The notes under the pieces were generated by a model. The model made no database searches. It was not told where the DNA came from and saw only the letters and a program-made list of their open reading frames with translations. Shown piece by piece: positions 53,701 through 61,143 of a stretch of 64,000 nucleotides of DNA. The stretch is from Verrucomicrobiota bacterium (GTDB lineage Bacteria; Verrucomicrobiota; Verrucomicrobiia; Verrucomicrobiales; Akkermansiaceae), in assembly GCA_026397725.1 (NCBI GenBank), contig JAPLUI010000098.1:1-64000 (forward strand). The letters are read 5' to 3'. The first letter of the stretch is position 1. Each line of letters starts with the position of its first letter. Both the position numbers and the translations under genes were made by a program.

Positions 53701-54061
53701 CGGGCCCGGTCACATGGTGCCCGGCTTTCGCCAAATCGAAATCCGTCCCTATGTGGTGGGCGATCTGACCCACGCCCGGGCCTCCGTCCGCACGGTCCAA
53801 GGCGTGATCGCATCCGGCTGGAAGAAGGACGGAAACGCGCTGACCCTTGACGTGACTATCCCGACGGGCACCCGTGCCAAGGTGAGTGTTCCCACTATGG
53901 GACTTAAGAACGTGGATGTCGCCGAGGGCGGCAAGCCGGTTTGGAAAACCGGCAAGTACGTGGCCGGTGTAGTCGGTATCAGCGGCGCGAGCCAGAGCGC
54001 CGACTGCGTTGCCTTCGACACAGGTTCCGGCTCCTACTCGTTTCGATTGACCGGTCAGTAG
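50780..54061 (+). CDS. Alpha-L-rhamnosidase, GH78
   Basis: 1093 aa from the ATG at 50780, preceded by GAAAGGA; signal MMIGPTVTLAILGAMLLTAA. N-terminal domain LELTCEYAADPLGVDTAQPR FGW-type is typical of GH78. Around residues 165-310 there is an inserted F5/8-type-C-like sandwich (DAINDGFEPANSGDKGYGAY, WVQYEWSKPVNFAKIDVYWF). Catalytic (alpha/alpha)6 barrel around 640-960 with DCLYREHWAWTDPATITGSL (general-acid Asp/Glu region), WKTIDGPIRRNDFWKGEVYD before it, and GATTIWETWAG after it. It removes rhamnose from plant or algal polysaccharides or glycosides. A damaged paralogue follows. Confidence 0.92.
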   Translation: MMIGPTVTLAILGAMLLTAAGPAETNARTTELSALELTCEYAADPLGVDTAQPRFGWVLKSDKRGQVQSAYQILVAGSAAKLGADAGDKWDSGKVNSERSVNFDYQGKALASGEKCYWKVRVWDQQGQPSTWSEPGSFEMGLMEPSDWKGQWIGVAPSSPAVAPQDAANVALAAKPSTSFVSGHETLDAINDGFEPANSGDKGYGAYGNWAQKGTQWVQYEWSKPVNFAKIDVYWFSDGAGVLLPKASRLLYWDGTAFVPVKNPIGLGVEGNKYNTTTFAEVTTSILKLEFDSLETGSTGILEFKVYDAGKSPKFPPVVKVNRPAALAAAAIAPSPLLRKEFAVTKDVRRARVYVSGIGWSEIYLNGRKVSDRVLDPAATDYDKRVLYVTHDVTDRLKKGSNALGVMLGNGWYCEPGRLRYGDSPRVLLQMHIEYADGSTASVTSDSTWKTIDGPIRRNDFWKGEVYDARLERSGWTLPGYDDAKWAAAGVKGAPGGFMQSQMMPAIKVNQTLQPVKLTIPKPDVYVYDLGQIFGGWTRLRMRGPAGTDVTIKYSSHLLDSGLIDQSRYQGGGATDHYTLKGDGEEIYEPRFTYHPVRYVQIEGHPGKLTVDDLQGRVIYTDVDLSGRFDSSSPVLNRIHQNVRWTLTNGLFGMPLDCLYREHWAWTDPATITGSLYPRQHMPLFWTKWLEDIAHAQQPNGNVPQICPNYDARPGFDPAWGGNYPLLVWYLYQYLDDERMLRRHYDGMKRCVDYHTTIAENGIISRGIYGDHMLPGKFPGDEHFISPETPPPLIWTGYYYRGALVISQAASLLGKTEDAKHYAELADQIKEAFNRKWLNRETHQYVTGSQTANLLPLALQIIPQDQRAGVLENIVKSIATEYDGHLHTGNTGTTCMIDTLAAAGQGNLMYRVTTAKTYPGWGYMVDQGATTIWETWAGRPMSHGYPGAESMVMWATIDGFLYNDLAGIRGPEYYGPGHMVPGFRQIEIRPYVVGDLTHARASVRTVQGVIASGWKKDGNALTLDVTIPTGTRAKVSVPTMGLKNVDVAEGGKPVWKTGKYVAGVVGISGASQSADCVAFDTGSGSYSFRLTGQ

Positions 54062-54082
54062 AAAGACAGGAACGAAACCATC

Positions 54083-56791
54083 ATGAAGCATCTCGGAGCA
54101 CTTGTTCTGGCAGCCCTGCTGGCGCCACTGACCCTGCTGCATGCGGTGACGGTGGAGGATCTGCGCTGCGAATACCGGGAGAACCCGCTGGGCATGGATG
54201 TGGTGAAGCCGCGGCTGAGTTGGAGGATGGAAAATCCTAAATCGGACATTCCCCGCGGTCAGAAACAAACCGCCTATCAGGTGCTGGTCGCGTCGTCCCC
54301 GGAGTTGTTAGCCAAGGACCAGGGTGATTTGTGGGACAGCGGGAAGGTGGTGTCGGACCAAAGCATCCAAGTGGAGTATGCCGGGAAACCACTGAAGTCG
54401 CGCATGGCGTGCTGTTGGCAAGTGCGGGTGTGGGACATGGATGGAAAGGCGGTATGGAGCAAGCCGGCCACATTTGAGATGGGGTTGCTCGAGACGGATG
54501 CCTGGAAAGCCAAGTGGATTGGCATGGCCGGGCCGGAAGGGAAGCGCGGTTCTCCCTGATTGCGCAAGGAGGTTGCAATCACCGGCGAGGTCAAGCACGC
54601 GCGGGTCTATGTGTCGGGCCTGGGTTGGAGCGAGTTATATATCAACGGCAAGAAGGTGTCGGATGATGTGCTCTCACCTGGGCTGACTGATTACGCGCAG
54701 GAGATCCAGTATTGCACCTATGATGTCACGACCTTGCTCAAGCAGGGTTCGAATGCGCTCGGCATGATGCTGGGCAACGGCTGGTTTTCCGCTACGACAT
54801 TCTTCGGTAACAAACCATGGGCGGACCGGCCGCAGGCGATTCTGCAGATGACCGTCACCTATCAGGACGGCACCGAAAAACATCTCCTGACCGACGAGAC
54901 ATGGAAGGTGGCTGGCGGAGCTATCGTCGCCAATCAGAAGAATCCCGGAGAGGTGTATGACGCCAGGCTTGAGAAGCCACAATGGAACATGGTGGGCTAT
55001 GACGACCACCAGTGGAGCCATGCCTCGGTCATGTCTCCAAGCAAGGGCCGCTTGACGTGCCGGGCCATCCCGCCCATGAAGGTGCAAAAAAGCGCTGCGA
55101 CCCGTTAAAGTGACCCCTGACGGCAAGGATGGCTGGATATTTGAGTTTGAGCGGTACTTTTCGGGTTGGGTGCGGCTGAATGTCAAAGGCAAGCCCGGCA
55201 CCACCATCACCCTGAATCATGAGGAGGGCGAGAAGGATGTCTATATTCTCAAGGGTGCCCCTGAGGGCGAAGTCTATGAACCACGTTTTGCGCTCCACGG
55301 TGTGCGGCATGTCTTGGTGACGGGACTCGAAGGGGAGCCCATGCTCGATACGCTCGCGGGCCGGGAGGTTTACAGTGATGTGGATTTGTATGGAAGCTTT
55401 ACCTGCTCCAACGAACTCTTGAACAAGATCCACGGAATTGTCCAGTGTTCACTGAGGGTCGGCCTGAAGGGGTTCGTTCTCGATTGCCTGCACCGGGAGC
55501 CCATTGCCTATAATGAGCCGGCGAGCTTTTTCGGATCGCCCTCGACACGCAAATGCATGCCGGAGCTTTGGATGGAATTTGCCCATAGCGTCCAGCTCGC
55601 AGGTTCCGAGAACGGTGATCTATCAGATGTCGTGCCGCGGATGCCAGGCATGAAACGGCAAAGCGACGTGTCCCAGAATGCAAGTTATCCCATGCTCATC
55701 TGGAATCTATACGAATGTTATGGTGATGAACGTCTGCTGGCACAACATTATCCGACGGTCAGGGTGTGGGTTGATTTCATCGGGCAACAGTTGGCGGAGC
55801 CCTCTCATATTGTCAAAAAGGGCTGGTTGGGCGAACACATGTTGCCAAAGCGCGGTGCCCCGGGGGTGGATTTCATCAGCAAGGAAACGCCCAAGGATCT
55901 CATCTGGACATGCTTCTACTATCAGAATGCCAGGGTCCTCTCGAGCATGAGCCGGGTGTTGGGAAAGAAAGCGGACGAAAAGCGTTATGCGGCGCTGGCT
56001 GAAGAGATCAGGCAGGCGATCAACAAGACCTGGCTTGATGAAACGACCGGGCATTATGCCACGAAATCGCAGACCTCGGAAATTCTGCCGCTGGCCATAG
56101 GGATCGTGCCACCGGACCACAGGCAGCAACTGATAGATAACATTGCCCAAACGATCACCGGGGCGGATGGCGGAAAATTCCGGGTCGGGCATGCGGGGCT
56201 GCCGGGTTACATGGAGTCGCTGGTTGAGAATGGGCTGGGTGAGATCGTGTACAAGACGGTCAACACCACCGAGTTTCCCGGTTGGGGATACATGATTTCC
56301 GAGGGTGCGACTACAGTATGGGAAGGTTGGAGCATGGTTAATGGCGGGTATAGCAGGGCAGAGAGCATGACCATGCTGGCCGGCGTCTGCCGGTTCTTCT
56401 ATGACAGTATCGCCGGTATCCAGGAACCGAATTTCTACGGCACGCGGGAGTTCGAGCCCGGTTACGGTGTGATCCGCATCAACCCCATGTGCTCGGTGAC
56501 CTGACGCACGCCAGCGCCTCGATCAAAACAATCCGCGGCGTTGTTTCATCGGACTGGAAGAAGACGGGCGATTCACTGGTCATGAACGTCACCATCCCCG
56601 CCAACGCATGCGGCCGGGTGAGCGTGCCCTCGTTAGGCCTGAATAACGCCACCATTACCGAAGGCGGCAAGACGGTTTGGAAAGACGGCACCTATGTCAA
56701 GGGAGTGGTCGGAATCACGGCCGGCAAGCAGGAAGCCGGCTATTATACCTTTGATGTTGGCTCGGGAGAGTACGGGTTCATGGTTGAGTAA
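54083..56791 (+). pseudogene. Broken GH78 rhamnosidase paralogue
   Basis: It reads as one GH78 gene (signal MKHLGALVLAALLAPLTLLH; DLRCEYRENPLGMDVVKPRL; FVLDCLHREPIAYNEPASFF; GATTVWEGWSMVNGGYSRAE) but has three lesions: an in-frame TGA at 54557; a one-base shift at an A6 run near 55085 (after MKVQK); and another shift near 56488 (after IRINPM). Each side of every lesion aligns with the intact neighbour. It lacks the F5/8-like insert of that neighbour. Either a true pseudogene or an assembly with homopolymer errors. Confidence 0.85.
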
Positions 56792-56821
56792 ATGAAGAGA
56801 GATCAAGGCGAAAAGAACAAC

Positions 56822-57160
56822 ATGAACTGTAATAATTCTGTGAGGGCAAGGGTTCTGGCCGGGATGCTGGCCGGTGCTGCGACTTGGGCGTTAGGGGACA
56901 TGGCAACGGGGGGAGTGCTCCTTCGCCGTTCTTCCGCGATGTGACCACCGGTTACCTGCTGCAATGTTCTTTCATATCGCCGCGTTCCCTATTGTTGGAA
57001 TGAGTTTGGCGAGGGCCAATTTCTAATGCCGTCGGCGCTGGCGGGCTTCGGCTACGTGGATGCGTTGCGTGACGTCTTTACCGCCGGAGGCCCGCACACG
57101 GATGCGGCCCCAACCGAACAGCAGAAGCGCCGGTTCACCGCGCTGTACCCGAAGGAGTGA
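56822..57160 (+). pseudogene. Relics of secreted genes
   Basis: 56822-56944 encodes a signal peptide (MNCNNSVRARVLAGMLAGAA, TWALGD) that runs into a stop after 40 codons. 57026-57160 is an open 44-codon end of another frame (FGYVDALRDVFTAGGPHTDA ... ALYPKE) that I cannot assign. They look like the two ends of one deleted gene or of two genes. Confidence 0.5.
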
Positions 57161-57289
57161 GGTATTGAGGCCGGATAACTCGACTTTGACAGGCATGGAG
57201 GCTGGGGCCTAGCATCGCGGAACCGAACAATCGGTAAGTGACAGTTCGGAAAACAGCCATCGCTTATGAAAAACGATGAAAGGTATACT

Positions 57290-57413
57290 ATGAAGATGCA
57301 AAGTTTGCCTGGCTTGCGGGCGCTGGCTCGTCTATGGGCACACGCTCATTGGGGAAGGACCGAACGCCCAATGCTTGGGGCTGTATGACATGCATGGCAA
57401 TGTATACCATTGA
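57290..57413 (+). pseudogene. Short relic of an FGE-sulfatase domain gene
   Basis: Frames spell PNAWG then, one base shifted, LYDMHGNVYH and stop, i.e. the NAWGLYDMHGNVWEW signature of FGE-fold proteins. Two complete FGE domains are encoded nearby (43.5 and 50.1 kb), so it may be a recombination scar from one of them. Confidence 0.65.
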
Positions 57414-57419
57414 GCAGCG

Positions 57420-59381
57420 TCAACGCACCGATAGCTTGTCCACCTTGTTGTTGCGGTTGATCACGTTGCCGGACCCGGAAACCCGGATGCCGTCTATCAG
57501 ATTCAATGCGGGCCCGCGCAGTGTATTGTTTTCGATGAGAACGTCGGTGGAGTTGACGACTTTGACCGCGATCGGCGCTCCGGTCAGGGCCGTGGCGGCG
57601 TGTGTCTCATCGAGTTCGAAGGTGTTGCCGGTGATCCGGACATGGAGGCCGTTGTTGACGGCCACGGCCGGATTCTGCCACCAATTGACAAACCGATTGT
57701 CCTCGATGAAGAGATTGCGGATCTCGCGGAGGCCGGTTTCCTCGATATCCCACTGCCCCACGGGCCAGTTGACCGAAGCCTGGACGACGCCGAAAATGTT
57801 GCGATCGGGGTTCAATTTGTGCTGGGCGGTGGTGGCGGTTCTGACCGGCCAGCCGCTGGCCAATTGAAACGTATTGCCGCGGATGAGCAGGTTGGACGGA
57901 ATGTTATTGTACTCCTGATAGGTGTTGAGGGCACAGATCGACTGGTCGCTGTGCCGTTCGAAGAGGTTGTTTTCGACCAGTCCGTCATGGCTTTTGAGCA
58001 GGAAACCGAAGCGGACGGCGCTCTTGAAAACGTTGTATCTGACGACAAATCCTGCAAGACAAGCATCGTCATTGAAGAAGGTCGAGGCCCTTTCATAGTC
58101 GGTCCCGGCCCTCAGCCCGGGGATTTTCCGGTCGACATGCACTCTCACTCCATACGTTAGATCATTGACTTCGAGGACAACGGGTCTGGATGCGATCGCC
58201 CGTTCAACAGGATCCATGACGGTTAGAGTATCTCCGGGTTGGACCATCCATTTGTTGTCCTTATCCTGGCGGCGGTAGGCTTCGATATCGGCTTGGGGCC
58301 GATCAAACCGGACCTCGGCATGAACCAGGTCAAAGGTGTATGGATCGACGACATTGATACAATATGCCGGATAGCCTTTGATGATCAGGTTGTCATCGGC
58401 GAGAGCTTCGAAATAACAGCCCTCGACCCAGGGGCCCTCCCGTCCACCGAAATTGAAACATCCGTCGGCTCCGGAAGTCAGCCACCGTCCTTTCCTGGGG
58501 GCTGCCTTGACTCGAATGAAATTGGGCCGGATGCAATAGTCGGTCGCGAGAACAGCGTTGGGAGATGCGTAAACCCTCAGATCCGCGAAGGTGATGTCTT
58601 GGGAGCGTGAAGCGGACAGAAGTGCCCCGTCCACCCTGGAAATCTGCACATAGGGATCACCCACCTCGACGGTCTTCAGTGGGCTCTTGTTTTGAACCTT
58701 GAGACGGTAACTGTCTGCCTCCAGCCGCAACCATTCCGTTAGATAGATCCTGAACTCCGTCCCCTCTTTAAAGGCCACCGGATCGTTCTTATCCTTGATA
58801 AAGCCCCATTTGTAAGCGGCTTGACGAAAATGGGGCTGATCGAGATCAGGGTAAGCCGGGTCGAGCCTGACGGTCAGAGTCCCGGCTTCCTGGTCCACCG
58901 CCGTCACCCAGCCCTGGGTGTGCGGAAGGACTTCGAAATCGATGGAAAAATTCCTGACGATCACTCTCTCGGACCGCCGGATGGCCATGAACTGCTTGGT
59001 CGGATCCAGGATCAGAAATTCACACCCCTTGCCGTCGAGAATGAGATTTGCGGCCTTGTCGATGTTCAGAGCCGTTCGACCCTCTGATACATCGAGTCGG
59101 TAAATTCCCGGATCGAACTCGATCACGGTCGGAACACCGCCGGCAAGCGCATCGTCGATGGCCTGCTGGATCGCGCGGGTATCCGTATTGTTATCCCCGG
59201 CGATGGCTCCGTACGTCTTCACATGAATACTCTTGCGGATCGGAAAGTCGAGGAGAGGCGCCTCCCGCAAGCGGATTCCTCTCTGCACGGCTTGGCTGTA
59301 CCCGTCCCCGGCGCTGAGACCGGTTGGCACTAACAGGCACCCGCTTATGCATAGCCTGGATATCATCGGAAATTTCATCAT
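57420..59381 (-). CDS. Right-handed parallel beta-helix protein (pectate-lyase-like)
   Basis: 653 aa, signal peptide MMKFPMISRLCISGCLLVPT. Pectate_lyase_3 / GH28-like opening HVKTYGAIAGDNNTDTRAIQ followed by many beta-helix rungs (IVRNFSIDFEVL, NLLIRGNTFQLASG, LFIEDNRFVNWWQNPA, VLIENNTLRGPALN). Residues ~165-300 form an inserted beta-domain. Likely a polysaccharide lyase or hydrolase on the same glycan as the rhamnosidase (pectin-type rhamnogalacturonan would fit), but the catalytic residues are not identifiable by eye. Confidence 0.78.
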   Translation of the reverse strand: MMKFPMISRLCISGCLLVPTGLSAGDGYSQAVQRGIRLREAPLLDFPIRKSIHVKTYGAIAGDNNTDTRAIQQAIDDALAGGVPTVIEFDPGIYRLDVSEGRTALNIDKAANLILDGKGCEFLILDPTKQFMAIRRSERVIVRNFSIDFEVLPHTQGWVTAVDQEAGTLTVRLDPAYPDLDQPHFRQAAYKWGFIKDKNDPVAFKEGTEFRIYLTEWLRLEADSYRLKVQNKSPLKTVEVGDPYVQISRVDGALLSASRSQDITFADLRVYASPNAVLATDYCIRPNFIRVKAAPRKGRWLTSGADGCFNFGGREGPWVEGCYFEALADDNLIIKGYPAYCINVVDPYTFDLVHAEVRFDRPQADIEAYRRQDKDNKWMVQPGDTLTVMDPVERAIASRPVVLEVNDLTYGVRVHVDRKIPGLRAGTDYERASTFFNDDACLAGFVVRYNVFKSAVRFGFLLKSHDGLVENNLFERHSDQSICALNTYQEYNNIPSNLLIRGNTFQLASGWPVRTATTAQHKLNPDRNIFGVVQASVNWPVGQWDIEETGLREIRNLFIEDNRFVNWWQNPAVAVNNGLHVRITGNTFELDETHAATALTGAPIAVKVVNSTDVLIENNTLRGPALNLIDGIRVSGSGNVINRNNKVDKLSVR

Positions 59382-59420
59382 CTCACCAATAATCCCTGAT
59401 CCCTAACCCCTGATGACGGC

Positions 59421-60566
59421 TTACTTCTCCGCAGTGACCCACTTCGGCACTTCGCCGTCGCCGGTCTTCTCGCCTTGCAGCAGCCAGCTCAGGTTGAAGC
59501 GCGCCACTTGGCCGCCGCCGCCTTCGAAGAGCAGGTAGATCCAGCCTTCGCCCTTGGTGCCGGGGCGGCCGGCGTCGAGAGAAGAGTAGGCAAAACCGCC
59601 CGGGGTGACCAGACGCTTGAGCGGCCAGGTTTTGGCGCCGTCGAAGCTGGCCCATACGGTGCCTTTGTCGCGTCCGGTCGCGCTCTCGCAGTTGCTATAG
59701 ATCAGGATGTCTTTACCCTTGATCGGCAGGCGGACCAATCCGCCCATCAAGCCGTAGCCGTTGTTCTGCGGTCCGTCAGGGAGCACCTGGCAGTTTGCCA
59801 GATCCTTCCAGGTTGCCCCGCCGTCGTCGCTCCACGCCGTCCAGCGCCTGAGATTATCGACACCCTCCGGTGCCCAGTGCCGGCGCGAGTTATAATAGAT
59901 CCTTCCGTCGGCAAGCTCGGCCAGTGTTGCCTCGCCGGTACCCATGGCAGGAAACGGCTCGCTGGTCAGCCAGGTCTTGCCGTCATTGTCGCTGTAGATG
60001 GCGTTGGTGTAATGGGTGGGCCACTCACTGCCTGCATTCGCCTTTCCATAGTAGCGGGTCGGTCGGATCAGGCGGCCCTTGTGCGTGCCGTGCCGCAGCG
60101 TGATACCGTGCTCGTTCATGTGCATTTCCGGCTTGTTGCCCTTGCTGTCAGGTTTGATCACCGCCTCCACGGCCGTCCAGCTCTTGCCGTTGTCCTGGCT
60201 GCGGTAAACGGTTTCCGTGGTGGGGGGATGCACCTTGCCCACAAAAGCGAAGATGTCTCCGTTGGCCTCGTTGACCGTGACGCCGCCGCCCATGTGTCCC
60301 GTGGCAACCGGAATTTCAGGACCCCAGGTCACGCCGCCGTCCTCGCTGCGGCGCACCTGCACGCTCCCCCAAGCCGCCAGCACCGTGCCGTCGACGGTCG
60401 TGACGATGGTGGGGAAACGGTCGCCCTTGAAGACCTGCTGGATATCCAGTTTCGGCTCTCCCAGGAACGGTTTGAGACTGCCCTCGAACTTGCTATCGGC
60501 CGCAAACGCGGCACCGCATGCCCCCAACAGGGCGAGGGTTGTGAGTGTGATTGCTTGGTTCTTCAT
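59421..60566 (-). CDS. Sialidase (exo-alpha-sialidase-like, BNR propeller)
   Basis: 381 aa, signal MKNQAITLTTLALLGACGAA. Asp-boxes SEDGGVTWGPE, SQDNGKSWTAV, SDNDGKTWLTS and SDDGGATWKDL are regularly spaced, giving a six-blade propeller. VTTVDGTVLAAWGS and HMGGGVTVNEANGDIFAFVG are typical. It is unlike the N-half of the 46.3 kb fusion in detail but shares its 55-base upstream element. A truncated sialic-acid-lyase-like gene lies 170 bases away on the other strand. Confidence 0.87.
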   Translation of the reverse strand: MKNQAITLTTLALLGACGAAFAADSKFEGSLKPFLGEPKLDIQQVFKGDRFPTIVTTVDGTVLAAWGSVQVRRSEDGGVTWGPEIPVATGHMGGGVTVNEANGDIFAFVGKVHPPTTETVYRSQDNGKSWTAVEAVIKPDSKGNKPEMHMNEHGITLRHGTHKGRLIRPTRYYGKANAGSEWPTHYTNAIYSDNDGKTWLTSEPFPAMGTGEATLAELADGRIYYNSRRHWAPEGVDNLRRWTAWSDDGGATWKDLANCQVLPDGPQNNGYGLMGGLVRLPIKGKDILIYSNCESATGRDKGTVWASFDGAKTWPLKRLVTPGGFAYSSLDAGRPGTKGEGWIYLLFEGGGGQVARFNLSWLLQGEKTGDGEVPKWVTAEK

Positions 60567-60594
60567 GATGGGGTTGTTCTACTTGCTGAAATTA

Positions 60595-60649
60595 TGTCAG
60601 GCAGGTGCCTCCGACAAAAGCCCTTTGTATTGGTTTTAAAAAATCCAAT
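60595..60649 (-). promoter_or_regulatory. 55-base shared upstream element, copy B
   Basis: Inverted copy of 46221-46275; on the minus strand it starts ATTGGATTTTTTAAAACCAA and ends GGCACCTGCCTGACA, 28 bases before the sialidase start. Confidence 0.75.
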
Positions 60650-60737
60650 GCCAATCGCTTGATGCGGCATGGGTGCTCTGGCAGCGTGGCCGCGACGTTC
60701 GACTCGGCCAACCGCCAATTCAACTCCTGATTCATCG

Positions 60738-61052
60738 ATGAAAACGCAACTCCACAGTCTGGTGGCCGCCACCCACACCCCCTTTCATCCCGACGGTTCG
60801 CTGGCACCTGAAGTGGTGGTGTTGCAAGCCGCTCACCTGGCAAAACACGGTGTTGGTATCGCCTTCATCACCGGTCCCACCGGCGAGGCCCATTCGCTGA
60901 CCCGCGCCGAGCGCTTGGAAATGTTCAAAGCATGGGCCAAGGCGGGGCCGGTTCACCGGTTGCGCGTGGTGGCTCACGTCGGGAGCAACTGCCTTGCTTT
61001 CTCATGCACGCCAATCCCAAGAGCAATTTCCTTGGCAATCACTCAAATCTGA
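60738..61052 (+). pseudogene. Truncated DapA/NanA-type lyase
   Basis: The first ~85 codons look like N-acetylneuraminate lyase / dihydrodipicolinate synthase family (LVAATHTPFHPDGSLAPEVV, FITGPTGEAHSLTRAERLEM, LRVVAHVGSNCLA). The sequence then goes out of frame and ends at a stop; the barrel with the catalytic Tyr and Lys is gone. Next to a sialidase, a sialic-acid lyase would make sense, but this copy cannot work. Confidence 0.82.
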
Positions 61053-61143
61053 AAGGCATGAAGTCATTGAAACGTAAGATTCACAGCCCTGAACCTCTCT
61101 CCCAACACCTGTGACACTGAATCCCCAGTCCCTAATCCCTAAC

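Noticed and set aside
46221-60649. Idea that the 55-base inverted repeats are insertion-sequence ends delimiting a composite transposon
   Set aside because: No transposase lies between or beside them, no target duplication was seen, and both copies sit at a fixed orientation to gene starts, which fits a promoter element better.
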